From Chryseobacterium gleum (GTDB taxonomy: Bacteria > Bacteroidota > Bacteroidia > Flavobacteriales_D > Crocinitomicaceae), in contig CAMDFX010000016.1 of the NCBI GenBank assembly GCA_945897805.1, positions 1 through 53,137 on the forward strand: DNA of 53,137 nt, read 5' to 3'. The notes beneath the pieces are model-generated. The model was not told the origin of the DNA, made no database searches, and worked only from the letters and a program-made list of their open reading frames with translations. The position numbers and the translations under genes are program-made. Positions within the stretch are counted from its first letter, which is position 1. The number at the start of each line of letters is the position of its first letter. Positions 42,664-51,848 of the stretch are shown here, one piece after another.

Positions 42664-44382
42664 TCAATTCATTTGATTGTCGTCATTTTCTTCTTGAAGT
42701 AATCGATTTCTTTCCGCTTTCAATTCTTGAATTCTTGCTTTTTTACCATATTCACGAATATTTCTAGCGGTTTCTGTGTAATATTCGTGCTTAAGTTCAA
42801 TATAGTTCAACTGAAAATCCAACCATTCTAAATCAGTCATTGATTCGTCAATATTTTCCATTTCGGTTCTCAATTTTTTAGAAACGGCGATATAATCTGC
42901 GCGACCAAAATAATCGTGGTCTGCATCACACATGATCTTTTCCAACATGGTTTCAGGTTGCACACCATTTTTTGTTGCCGCAATTATTTTAGTTATGATA
43001 TTAATTTCAGTCTGAGAATAACCAAATTGTGGTAGATTGTTCTCCGCTAATTTAATTCCAAAAGTTTCATTGTTATGGTAGGTGACTAAAAATCCAGCAT
43101 CATGATAGTAGACAGCGGTTCTCAATAACATTAAGTCGTGATCAGAAAGCCCCTCTAATTTAGCAAATCGAATCGCGGCTTTTTCAACGTTCGCAGTATG
43201 CTGTAAATCGTGGTAAATCAATTCTTCAGGCAAGGACGATTTTAACTTATTTAAAATATCCTTTTGCATGTGTTGAAAATCTACCGTGGGCAAATCACAA
43301 ATTTGCAAGATGTATTTATTTGGCACTTTTCCTTCATTGTACAAGCAATATTCGTTTTTGATTACATCTAGAAAAAACATTTTTTCTATTCCGCCACGTT
43401 TTTTGATTTCTACATTTCCATGGAAAGTGGTTTCAAAATAATCTTCAATGGTTTTGTGCACATTTTGCGTTATCAGAATTTTATCTGGTTCAGATTCTTG
43501 TTCTGCACGAGATGCAATGTTCACAGTATCTCCCCAAACGTCAAAGCTAAATTTTTTGGTGCCAATTATTCCTGCAACCAGCGGTCCAGCGTGAATTCCA
43601 ATTCTGATTTCCCAAAAATCTTTATTCATGGCTAGTGCAACTTCTCGTTCGTTGATCATGAAATTTCTCATTTCAATGGCTGCCAAACAAGCACGAATTT
43701 CTGGTTGCGGTGCGTTTTCTGTTACTCCAGCCAAAGCCATGTAAGAATCCCCAATGGTTTTGATTTTTTCCAATTTATATCGTTCTGTGATTTCGTCAAA
43801 TTTGGTGAAGTAGAATTCTAATTTTTTCAATAATTTGAGCGGGCTGATATCACGAGATTTTTGAGAAAAACCAACAAAATCAGTAAAAAGAACCACGCCG
43901 TTTTCAACCCTTTTGGGCGAAAATTTCCCAAAGGTATTTAAATCTAAAAGTACATTCTCAGGAAAAATATTTTCAAGTAATTGACCGATTCTTTGGTCTT
44001 TGTAATAAAGTGCTTTATATACCTCAATCTTAGCTTTCACCAAGTTTGGATTAAAGGGTTTTTGGATAAAATCAATTGCACCTTCATTCAACCCTTTCAC
44101 TAGATTGGAACCAGATTGAGAATTCTCAGTGAGAACGATTTTGTAAACATTTTTTACGGTACTCGCTTCTTTGAGCGATTGCAGTAATTCAATTCCGCCG
44201 AAAAATGGAGAATCGATGTTGATCAATAATATTCCTACTTCCTTTTGCTTGAGAATGGCCAGTGCTTGATAAACGGAAGTTGCCATCAATACATTATTGC
44301 CGCTGCCATTTAAGATTTCTTTCAAACCCCTTTGGTTGGTCAAATTGTCATCGATGATTAGAATATTGATAAAACGCTCCAA
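42664..44382 (-). CDS. Pseudo-receiver / class III adenylate cyclase / HD domain fusion protein
   Basis: 572 aa, cytosolic. Receiver-like domain 1-125 (IDDN at 10-13, T85, K108), but the phospho-acceptor position carries N55 in LLINIDSP, so it is probably not phosphorylated normally. Cyclase domain about 155-335 has all class III residues: metal Asp D168 (LFTDFVGF) and D212 (TIGDSYMAL), adenine-specifying K208 and D281 (FDVWGDTVN), transition-state N288 and R292. ATP is therefore the expected substrate. HD domain about 385-500 has YHDLQHT (H391, D392, H395), YYHDAGF (H427, D428) and CDADHDYFG (D486/D488), a metal phosphohydrolase layout. A helical tail follows. One protein may make and degrade or sense a cyclic nucleotide. 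No adjacent partner is evident. Confidence 0.9.
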   Translation of the reverse strand: MERFINILIIDDNLTNQRGLKEILNGSGNNVLMATSVYQALAILKQKEVGILLINIDSPFFGGIELLQSLKEASTVKNVYKIVLTENSQSGSNLVKGLNEGAIDFIQKPFNPNLVKAKIEVYKALYYKDQRIGQLLENIFPENVLLDLNTFGKFSPKRVENGVVLFTDFVGFSQKSRDISPLKLLKKLEFYFTKFDEITERYKLEKIKTIGDSYMALAGVTENAPQPEIRACLAAIEMRNFMINEREVALAMNKDFWEIRIGIHAGPLVAGIIGTKKFSFDVWGDTVNIASRAEQESEPDKILITQNVHKTIEDYFETTFHGNVEIKKRGGIEKMFFLDVIKNEYCLYNEGKVPNKYILQICDLPTVDFQHMQKDILNKLKSSLPEELIYHDLQHTANVEKAAIRFAKLEGLSDHDLMLLRTAVYYHDAGFLVTYHNNETFGIKLAENNLPQFGYSQTEINIITKIIAATKNGVQPETMLEKIMCDADHDYFGRADYIAVSKKLRTEMENIDESMTDLEWLDFQLNYIELKHEYYTETARNIREYGKKARIQELKAERNRLLQEENDDNQMN

Positions 44383-44523
44383 AGTCTGATTGAATTAAAA
44401 GATTTGTCAACGAATATAGCGGAATTTTTTTGAAAGAGAATTGAATATTGGCAATTTCTCCAAAAAGATTTAAGTTATTAAAAAAGAAGATTCAGCGGAA
44501 AAATAAATCAATTAACAATCTTA

Positions 44524-45339
44524 TCAGTACTGTTCGCTTTCATTCGGAAAATCACCAGATTTAACATCTTTGATATATTCTTCAAAAGATTGTTTCATTT
44601 GGTCATACAAGTTGTTGTATTTTCTCAAAAATCTAGGGCTAAATTCATTGTTGATTCCAAGCATGTCGTGCACGACCAAAACTTGTCCGTCAACTCCATT
44701 TCCCGCGCCAATTCCGATGATTGGAATAGAAACTGTTTGAGCCACTTTTGTCGCCAATGAAGCAGGAATTTTTTCTAACACAATCGCAAAACAACCAGCA
44801 GCTTCGAGTGCAATTGCATCTTCAATCAAACGTTGTGCTTCCTCTTCTTCTTGGGCTCTTACCACGTAAGTTCCGAATTTATAAATCGATTGAGGCGTCA
44901 AACCCAAATGTCCCATCACCGGTATTCCTGCAGTCAAAATGCGTTTGATGGATTCTAAAATTTCTTGTCCACCTTCCAATTTCACCGCGTGTCCGCCAGA
45001 TTCTTTCATGATTTTGATGGCATTAGAAAGCGCTTCTTTTGAATTTCCTTGGTAAGATCCGAAAGGCATGTCCACTACCACCAATGCACGATCTACGGCA
45101 CGAACAACGGATGACGCGTGGTAAATCATTTGATCCAAGGTAATTGGCAAGGTTGTTTCGTGACCCGCCATAACGTTTGAAGCTGAATCGCCCACTAAAA
45201 TCACATCAATTCCAGCAGCATCAATGATTCTAGCCATTGAAAAATCGTAACCTGTAAGCATAGAAATTTTCTGACCAGCATTTTTCATTTCTTGCAACAC
45301 ATTGGTAGTTACGCGTTTTACATTTTTGTGAACTGACAT
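44524..45339 (-). CDS. panB: 3-methyl-2-oxobutanoate hydroxymethyltransferase
   Basis: 271 aa, normal PanB length. First committed step of pantothenate and CoA synthesis: adds a hydroxymethyl group from methylene-tetrahydrofolate to 2-oxoisovalerate. Landmarks: [23 protein letters not shown]-like [42 protein letters not shown] and [20 protein letters not shown]. The metal-binding Asp lies in VGDS and VDMPFG and the catalytic Glu in LEKIPA. It stands alone here without panC or panD. It provides the CoA precursor that phosphopantetheinyl transferases use; this is a general metabolic link only. Confidence 0.96.
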   Translation of the reverse strand: MSVHKNVKRVTTNVLQEMKNAGQKISMLTGYDFSMARIIDAAGIDVILVGDSASNVMAGHETTLPITLDQMIYHASSVVRAVDRALVVVDMPFGSYQGNSKEALSNAIKIMKESGGHAVKLEGGQEILESIKRILTAGIPVMGHLGLTPQSIYKFGTYVVRAQEEEEAQRLIEDAIALEAAGCFAIVLEKIPASLATKVAQTVSIPIIGIGAGNGVDGQVLVVHDMLGINNEFSPRFLRKYNNLYDQMKQSFEEYIKDVKSGDFPNESEQY

Positions 45340-45482
45340 AATTTTGTTTTTAATTCAACGTGAATTGGCAAAATTAAGTAAAAATGATTGGTTGCGTATT
45401 TAAAATTGGATTATGTGGGATTTTTGTTTGAGATTATCATTTTTCTCTATAATTTAAACTGTATTTAAACGTTATTTATCGC

Positions 45483-46670
45483 ATGAAAATATTTTTATCA
45501 ATTTGGATCGTTTGCAGCTTTTTTGATGTGAAGGCGCAAGATTGGAACCAAATCGCTGATTTCATTGGTGATGCGAGAGATGATGCTTCTGTATTCAAAA
45601 TTAACAACCAAGTTTTTTGCGGACTTGGTATGAATTCAGGGTTTAATTGCACTTCTGATTTTAAGATTTTTGATTTAAATACGGAAACTTGGTCGAATGG
45701 GATAAATTTGCCGGTTGGCGAAGAAAGACAATATGCGAATGGATTTTCACACTTAGATTTTGGATATATTTTTGGCGGAATAAATTCAAGCGCAACCTAT
45801 TTAAATGATTTTTGGAAATTAAATTCGCATACAAATGAATGGATTTCTTTACCATATTTGCCTGCTCAGGGAAGGGCAGGAGCAGTGATTTTTTTGATTG
45901 CAGATACCGTTTATGTTTTAGGAGGAAAAACCAACGGAGGAATCATTTCCAATGAAGTTTGGGCTTTTGATCTGATTCAAGAACAATGGTTTCAGAAAGC
46001 GAATCTTCCCGTAGAGGGCATTTGGCGAGGTGTTGGTTTTTCGTGGAATAATGCTGGAATTATTGGTCTTGGAAAGTTAAACGGGGGAAATATGAACACA
46101 GGTTTTTATCAATATTTACCAGTTTCTGATACATGGCAATTAATCAGTCAAATAAATCTTGTGCCGACAACTTATTCTATGTTTTCTCAAATTGGCAAGT
46201 TTGCATTTATTTACGGCGGAGTGTTTGAAAATCAGTCATATTCTAATCAGTTTTTAAGGATTGATTTGGAAACATGGGAAACAGCATTGTTAACAAATTT
46301 TCCAGCGGAGGCGAGAAGAGGTGGTGTTTCATTTGCTGGAAATGCTGAATTTTACATTACAACTGGAGTTTCCGCAGTGGCAAGACTAAATGAAACTTGG
46401 AAAGCATCCTATATTTTAGGAATGGAGGTCGAAAAAGTAATTCAAAATGTAAAGATTTATCCAAATCCGATGAAAAATTGGATGGTTATTGAATCAGATG
46501 TTGCAATACAAAATATTGAAATATATGATGTTTCCGGTAAATTAATAGATGCTAAAAAAATAAATTCCAACCAGATTGAGATTCCGATTGAGCTTGAAAA
46601 TGGGATCTATTTAGTGAAACTAGTTTCTTCAAATTCTGAATTTATTGAAAGTATTTGCGTGCAGAATTAG
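45483..46670 (+). CDS. Kelch-repeat T9SS-exported protein
   Basis: 395 aa, short signal peptide about 1-18 (SFFDVKAQDW). Residues about 35-310 form five or six kelch-like blades, each with a Gly-Gly pair and a Trp/Tyr (e.g. GYIFGGINSSATYLND, VYVLGGKTNGGIISNEV, AFIYGGVFENQSY). A beta-propeller of this kind usually binds ligands or partners; no galactose-oxidase copper site is visible. The T9SS domain has IYPNPMKNWMVIES and VSGKLIDAKK and ends SICVQN. It is an outer-surface protein of unknown ligand. The stop TAG (46668-46670) overlaps the convergent tcdA stop by 4 bases (TTAG). Confidence 0.85.
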   Translation: MKIFLSIWIVCSFFDVKAQDWNQIADFIGDARDDASVFKINNQVFCGLGMNSGFNCTSDFKIFDLNTETWSNGINLPVGEERQYANGFSHLDFGYIFGGINSSATYLNDFWKLNSHTNEWISLPYLPAQGRAGAVIFLIADTVYVLGGKTNGGIISNEVWAFDLIQEQWFQKANLPVEGIWRGVGFSWNNAGIIGLGKLNGGNMNTGFYQYLPVSDTWQLISQINLVPTTYSMFSQIGKFAFIYGGVFENQSYSNQFLRIDLETWETALLTNFPAEARRGGVSFAGNAEFYITTGVSAVARLNETWKASYILGMEVEKVIQNVKIYPNPMKNWMVIESDVAIQNIEIYDVSGKLIDAKKINSNQIEIPIELENGIYLVKLVSSNSEFIESICVQN

Positions 46671-47395
46671 TCAAGTTTTTTTTGCAAATGGCGAATGACT
46701 TCAGCGGCTCCGAAAAGCCCGAATAATCCAGGCATGTAGCTTACAGTTCCATAAAAAGAGCGTTTGAAATTACTGCCGTCTGTCATTTTTAGCGCAGATT
46801 TCAATTGAATTTCTGAAGAAAAAACGGTTTTAATTCTTTTGTAATCTATATTTTTCCTTTTCAATCTTTTTTTCAGGTGGAGTGCTAATTTACAATTATT
46901 TGTTTTTCCCAATAGCGCTATTTGCACTTTGGAAGGGTCAGATTTTCCACCAGCTCCAAGGTGAGAAATGATTTTGATTTTCAACCTTTTGCAGGCAATA
47001 ATCCATTCAAGTTTTGGAGAGACGGAATCGATGCAATCCATCACATAATCAGGTTTTGATTCTTGCAAGATTTCCCAAACGCGCGCTGGAATTACAAATT
47101 CTTCAATAACAATCAATTCAACTTCAGGATTAATATCTTTGATTCGCTCAGCAAGCACAACGGCCTTGTTTTTGCCAATGGTTGAATCAAGCGCGGTCAA
47201 TTGTCTGTTTTTATTCGTTTCGTCAAAGGAATCACCATCAATCAAGGTAATTTTTCCGATGCCCGCTCTAGCGATAAATTCACCAGCGAAAGAACCAATT
47301 CCTCCAAGCCCCACAATTAAAACATGCGCATTTTTAAGTTTTGCTTGATTTTCAGTTCCTATCAATAATTCTGTACGCTCCAGCCAATTGCCCAT
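46667..47395 (-). CDS. tcdA: tRNA threonylcarbamoyladenosine dehydratase (TcdA/CsdL)
   Basis: 242 aa from the ATG at 47395 (MGNWLERTELLIG), 18 bases inside the longest frame. E1-like ThiF-fold enzyme that uses ATP to cyclise t6A37 of tRNA to ct6A. The nucleotide-binding loop GLGGIGSF is at about 29-36, followed by DGDSFDETNKNRQ, the family Arg, and DCIDSVSPK. The C-terminal block PGLFGLFGAAEVIRHLQ is typical of TcdA. It resembles MoeB and ThiF, but the lack of a Cys-X-X-Cys zinc site and the SHLGAGGKSDPSKV block favour TcdA. It overlaps the kelch gene stop by 4 bases, convergently. Confidence 0.9.
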   Translation of the reverse strand: MGNWLERTELLIGTENQAKLKNAHVLIVGLGGIGSFAGEFIARAGIGKITLIDGDSFDETNKNRQLTALDSTIGKNKAVVLAERIKDINPEVELIVIEEFVIPARVWEILQESKPDYVMDCIDSVSPKLEWIIACKRLKIKIISHLGAGGKSDPSKVQIALLGKTNNCKLALHLKKRLKRKNIDYKRIKTVFSSEIQLKSALKMTDGSNFKRSFYGTVSYMPGLFGLFGAAEVIRHLQKKLD

Positions 47396-47448
47396 TTTTG
47401 TTTTTTTTTGCAAAATTACTTCAATTTGTAAATTTACAAAGTTGTATG

Positions 47449-48081
47449 CTATTTTACTTTTTGAAAAACCGTTTTGAAGTTTTTGAAAATTTGGGTTTGA
47501 AGTTCATCTATTGAAATGTGTTTTAATCTAGCGATAAATTCGTAAACTTCTTGAATAGAATGTGATGTATCATTATCTGTTTCTAGAAATAATTTTTTTA
47601 AAGGTATATTTTGAATGGTTTGCTGAAGTTTTTGGTCATAGATAATTGCTGTTCCAATGCTGATGTAGCAACCTGATTTTAAAACACTTTCAATCAAGTT
47701 TGATTTTCGAAATCCATGGTAAATCCACGGTTGATTCGGCTTTAATTCTTTTTTGATTTCTAAAATTTCATTCCAAGCCTTCACGCAATGAATGATAATG
47801 GGTAGTTGAATTTTTTCTGAAATGTCGATTTGCTTTTTAAAAAGTGTAATTTGTTGTTTCAATGGAATAGAAATATTTTTATCCAAGCCGCATTCGCCAA
47901 TGGCAATACAATTTAATTGCGTTGTTTGTTTTTCGAAAATATCTGCGTTAAAATTTAGATTTTCACTTTCATTTGGATGAAATCCGAGTGAATAGTAAAA
48001 ATTTTTGTCACTATAATCAAGACTGTTTAGAATGTAAATACCTTCATTTTGATGCAAGTGAGTATGGATATTGACGAACAT
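47449..48081 (-). CDS. TatD-family metal-dependent hydrolase (short)
   Basis: 210 aa from the ATG at 48081 (MFVNIHTHLHQ), the start that gives the conserved HxH at residues 6 and 8; the frame extends 21 bases upstream with no support. Metal-binding motifs: HTH, IGECGLD, PIIIHCVKAW, IYHGFRKS and LETDND. The family cuts DNA or RNA 3' ends. It is about 50 residues shorter than typical TatD (260), with compressed loops between the motifs, as in several Bacteroidota homologues. It is encoded upstream of tcdA, 54 bases apart, on the same strand and may share its transcript. Confidence 0.87.
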   Translation of the reverse strand: MFVNIHTHLHQNEGIYILNSLDYSDKNFYYSLGFHPNESENLNFNADIFEKQTTQLNCIAIGECGLDKNISIPLKQQITLFKKQIDISEKIQLPIIIHCVKAWNEILEIKKELKPNQPWIYHGFRKSNLIESVLKSGCYISIGTAIIYDQKLQQTIQNIPLKKLFLETDNDTSHSIQEVYEFIARLKHISIDELQTQIFKNFKTVFQKVK

Positions 48082-48158
48082 AGGATAAAGAAAAAGTAAC
48101 AAAAAGACAATATTGGGATTTTTTTTTTACTTTCACAGCCTAAACTAATAAATAAATT

Positions 48159-50099
48159 ATGGAAACATCTGTACAAAAAGGTCATCCAAAAGGATTATAT
48201 GTTTTATTCATTACAGAAATGTGGGAACGCTTTTCATATTACGGAATGCGCGCATTGCTTGTATTATTTTGCACGAAGGCGCTACTATTTGACAAAGAGA
48301 GCGCAGCAGATGGAATATATGGATCCTATACAGGATTGGTCTATTTGACTCCGCTTATTGGGGGATATATGGCAGATAGATATTGGGGAAATCGAAAATC
48401 AATTATTATTGGAGGTTTCATGATGGCTATCGGACAGATGTTCATGTTTCTCGCTGGAAGTTTTTATCATCAAACAGCTTTTGCAACTACTTTAATGTTT
48501 GTAGGACTTGGATTTTTGATTTTTGGGAATGGTTTTTTTAAGCCAAACATTTCAACGATGGTTGGGCAGTTGTATGTGCCAGGTGATAAGCGTATAGATT
48601 CTGCATTCACAATTTTCTATATGGGGATTAATTTGGGAGCATTTTTAGCTCCTTTAGTTTGTGGGATTCTTGGAGACACGGGAAATCCTGCTGATTTTAA
48701 GTGGGGATTTTTGGCAGCTTGTATAGGTATGACTGTGAGTACAGTTTTATTTATTTGGCTGAAAAATCATTATATTGTTACTCCAGAAGGTAAAGCGATA
48801 GGGATGCCTCCAGTAAGACAAAAGAATGAAAAAATCGAATCTGAAGTACTGCTTGATTCCAATTCTAATGGTGTCGAAAATCAAAAAAGTTTTTCTTCAA
48901 CGATGATTGCTACATGGTTAGCTATTGAATTGGCGCTCTTTTTCTTGTTTTGGTTTGTCTTGGATCAAGGAGTTATTGGTGGTTTTATTTTTTCGCTTTG
49001 TATCGCAGCTCCTGGATTTATAATTTCTGATAGAACATTGAGTAAAGTTGAAAAAAGCAGAATTTGGGTTATTTATATCATTGCCTTTTTTGTAATATTT
49101 TTCTGGGCTGCATTTGAACAAGCAGGAGCTTCTCTTACCTTTTTTGCAGAAGAGCAGACGGATAGAGTTGTAAACTTAAGACTATCCAAAACAGTTTATA
49201 CAGTAATCAATCTCATTTTGGCTGGGATAGTTGCTTATTTTGCTTACCGTGTTTTCTCAAAAATGAAGAACGAGCAAAAAGGAGTTAAGGAATTGATTCT
49301 CTTTTTATTGTTAGCAATCTTGGGTTATTTCCTTTATGCAGCTTTTACGTCTAATGGATTGTTTATTGATGAAGCGCCAGCAGCTTGGTTCCAGTCAGTT
49401 AATGCCATTGCCATTGTTTTGTTTGCGCCATTATTTTCAGTCCTTTGGACTTTCTTAGGTAAACGAAATATTGAGCCTTCGTCACCGTATAAGCAATCAA
49501 TTGGTTTGTTCTTGTTGGCTTTGGGCTATTTAGTAATCGCTTTGGGAGTGAAAGGAGTAGATCCTTCTACAAAGGTGAGTATGATGTGGCTTATAAGTTT
49601 ATATACAATACATACTTTTGGTGAACTTTGTCTCTCTCCAATAGGTTTATCAATGGTTAATAAGTTATCTCCTGTGAAGTTCGCTTCACTATTGATGGGG
49701 GTTTGGTTCTTATCAACCGCCTGTGCTAATAAATTTGCAGGAACATTGAGTGCTTATTATCCAGCAACGATGGTTTTGGTTGATAATATCAAGGAAATAG
49801 AGACTGATTCAAAAACAAAGTTGGTAGCAACTTATGAAACTGCTGAGAAAATAAATAATAAAGAATACATCTCAATTGATATTGTTGCAACAGGAGAAAT
49901 CAAGGATAAAAAACTGAAAGCAAGCGTGATTAAGTCTGTTTTTGAGGGCTCAATTATAAAAGAAAAAACTTTCTTGGGTTATAAAATAGATAGTTTGTAT
50001 TCCTTTTTTATGTTGTTTGTATTTATGGCAGGAGCAGCATCAATTGTCTTGTTTATCTTATCAAGCAGACTCATGAAAATGATGCACGGAATAAAATAA
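48159..50099 (+). CDS. POT-family proton-dependent oligopeptide transporter 1
   Basis: 646 aa. The family motif ExxER is E20, E23 and R24 in ITEMWERFSYYG. Other signatures: LTPLIGGYMADRYWG, GNGFFKPNISTMVG, FTIFYMGINLGAFLAPL and GELCLSPIGLSMVNKLSP. About 14 membrane segments (the POT count). A long soluble insert (about residues 545-610, DNIKEIETDSKTKL...) lies before the last span, unusual for plain DtpT-like members but common in Bacteroidota. It imports di- and tripeptides with protons. A terminator follows 22 bases after the stop, and a second POT gene follows it. Confidence 0.93.
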   Translation: METSVQKGHPKGLYVLFITEMWERFSYYGMRALLVLFCTKALLFDKESAADGIYGSYTGLVYLTPLIGGYMADRYWGNRKSIIIGGFMMAIGQMFMFLAGSFYHQTAFATTLMFVGLGFLIFGNGFFKPNISTMVGQLYVPGDKRIDSAFTIFYMGINLGAFLAPLVCGILGDTGNPADFKWGFLAACIGMTVSTVLFIWLKNHYIVTPEGKAIGMPPVRQKNEKIESEVLLDSNSNGVENQKSFSSTMIATWLAIELALFFLFWFVLDQGVIGGFIFSLCIAAPGFIISDRTLSKVEKSRIWVIYIIAFFVIFFWAAFEQAGASLTFFAEEQTDRVVNLRLSKTVYTVINLILAGIVAYFAYRVFSKMKNEQKGVKELILFLLLAILGYFLYAAFTSNGLFIDEAPAAWFQSVNAIAIVLFAPLFSVLWTFLGKRNIEPSSPYKQSIGLFLLALGYLVIALGVKGVDPSTKVSMMWLISLYTIHTFGELCLSPIGLSMVNKLSPVKFASLLMGVWFLSTACANKFAGTLSAYYPATMVLVDNIKEIETDSKTKLVATYETAEKINNKEYISIDIVATGEIKDKKLKASVIKSVFEGSIIKEKTFLGYKIDSLYSFFMLFVFMAGAASIVLFILSSRLMKMMHGIK

Positions 50100-50121
50100 A
50101 TTCACACAAGAAAACAATCTG

Positions 50122-50160
50122 AATCCTGTTTCTATCTTAGAAGCAGGATTTCTTATTTTA
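50122..50160 (+). terminator. Terminator between the two POT genes
   Basis: A 12-bp stem (AATCCTGTTTCT at 50122-50133 with 50139-50150, one G-T pair) and a 5-base loop precede a T-rich tail. It may reduce read-through into the second POT gene, which starts at 50166. Confidence 0.8.
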
Positions 50161-50165
50161 GTAGT

Positions 50166-51821
50166 ATGAAAAAACAACGCAAACATCCTCAAGCATTGCC
50201 TTATTTGTTTTTCACAGAAATGTGGGAAAGATTTGGTTATTATTTAATGATTGGAATTTTCACCTTGTATTTGAAAGATGCCAATCAAGGTTTTGAAATG
50301 TCAGAAGCAGAGTCGGCCAGTTTATATGGAACTTTCATTGCTTTGGTGTTTTTCACTCCTTTTATTGGAGGTTTATTGGCCGACAGAGTTTTGGGTTATC
50401 GACTTCCTATAGTTGTTGGTGGAATAATGATGGGAGTTGGTTATTGCATGATGGGAGTTCATTCATTTGGAATGCTTTATTCTGGAATGTTATTGGTCGT
50501 CTTGGGAAATGGTTTATTCAAGCCTAATATTTCGACCCTTTTAGGCAATTTATACAATACAGATGAACTCCGGAGTCAAAAGGATGAAGGCTATAATATT
50601 TTCTACATGGGCATTAATATTGGCGCATTTATTTGCAACATTGTTTCAGCTTTTTTGATCAACAAATATGGCTATTCTATTGCTTTCGTTGGCGCAGGAA
50701 TTGGAATGTTTGTGGGAGTTATTGTATTTATGGCTGGAAATAAACATTATTTAACTGGTGATGTCAAAAAAGTAACGGTTCAAGGGGAAAAAGCTTGGTG
50801 GAAAGACTTACTACTAGTAATCGTTCCAGCGCTGATTTTTGCGGTTGTTGGATATTTCATTAATGGTGTTCCTTCAGAAACAAATACGCATTCTTTTTTA
50901 GTGAAAGATGATGTAACAGATGCTTTCCTCTTTGCTTGTATACCCGTCATTTTCTTTTTTGGATACATTCTTTTTACAGCGCCAAAAAATGAAAGAAGAG
51001 TAGTGAGTGCGATTTTAGTTGTTTGCCTGGCAGTTATTCCCTTTTGGGCGATTTTCAAACAGAATGGAACCGTTTTGAATACTTGGGCGAACAATTACAC
51101 CAATAGAGATGTTCCTAATAGTATAAGTTCAAGTTTGAAAAACATGAGTTTGGCCGACGTTGTGAAATATGAAAAATCAAATGAACCTGAGCAAGTTTTA
51201 GACAAACACTTTCGCAAAATCGAAGGGGAGAAAAAAATCCAGTATCCTAGTTATTTTAAAAATTATCAAGGAGTCGATAAATTAAAGGAAGGTGATCAAG
51301 TGGCCGTTTTTAATACCAATATTTTCCAATCTGTAAATCCTTTTTGGGTAATTATTTTAACGCCATTGGTTGTTGGGATTTTTAGATTTTTGCGTTTTAG
51401 AAAATTAGAACCCGCTATTCCAATTAAATTTGTATTAGGATTATTTATCACCGGTTTATCTTGTTTGGTGATGGTCGCAGCGGTTAATTCTTCAGTTAAT
51501 GGTGAACTAAAATCGAGTTACTGGTGGTTTTTTGCAGCTTACGGTGTAATTACGGTTGGCGAGTTGTGTTTATCGCCAATCGGTTTATCGATGGTTTCTA
51601 AATTGTCACCTGCTAGATTAACCGCTTTGATGATGGGTGCATGGTTTATTTCTACCTCCATTGGAAATAAATTAAGCGGAGTGATTGCATCTTTGTGGGA
51701 TCAATATGAAGACAAAGCATCCTTTTTTATGTTGAATTTTTATTTGATGATGGGTGCAACAGTTTTATTGATTGTCCTAACGCCATGGCTCTTGAAAATA
51801 TTTCGAGAGCAACAGAAATAG
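50166..51821 (+). CDS. POT-family proton-dependent oligopeptide transporter 2
   Basis: 551 aa. ExxER motif is E18, E21 and R22 in TEMWERFGYYLM. It shares FTPFIGGLLADRVLG, GNGLFKPNISTLLG, NIFYMGINIGAFIC and GELCLSPIGLSMVSKLSP with its neighbour, so the two are paralogues, but they differ in length and loops. It has a large outward loop at about 330-390 (NNYTNRDVPNSISSS...) before an aromatic-rich span. It lacks the C-terminal insert of the first. Probable peptide importer, perhaps with different peptide preference. The MtfA-type gene follows 27 bases after the stop and may be co-transcribed. Confidence 0.92.
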   Translation: MKKQRKHPQALPYLFFTEMWERFGYYLMIGIFTLYLKDANQGFEMSEAESASLYGTFIALVFFTPFIGGLLADRVLGYRLPIVVGGIMMGVGYCMMGVHSFGMLYSGMLLVVLGNGLFKPNISTLLGNLYNTDELRSQKDEGYNIFYMGINIGAFICNIVSAFLINKYGYSIAFVGAGIGMFVGVIVFMAGNKHYLTGDVKKVTVQGEKAWWKDLLLVIVPALIFAVVGYFINGVPSETNTHSFLVKDDVTDAFLFACIPVIFFFGYILFTAPKNERRVVSAILVVCLAVIPFWAIFKQNGTVLNTWANNYTNRDVPNSISSSLKNMSLADVVKYEKSNEPEQVLDKHFRKIEGEKKIQYPSYFKNYQGVDKLKEGDQVAVFNTNIFQSVNPFWVIILTPLVVGIFRFLRFRKLEPAIPIKFVLGLFITGLSCLVMVAAVNSSVNGELKSSYWWFFAAYGVITVGELCLSPIGLSMVSKLSPARLTALMMGAWFISTSIGNKLSGVIASLWDQYEDKASFFMLNFYLMMGATVLLIVLTPWLLKIFREQQK

Positions 51822-51848
51822 AAATTAACCTTAACTGTTAGATTTATT

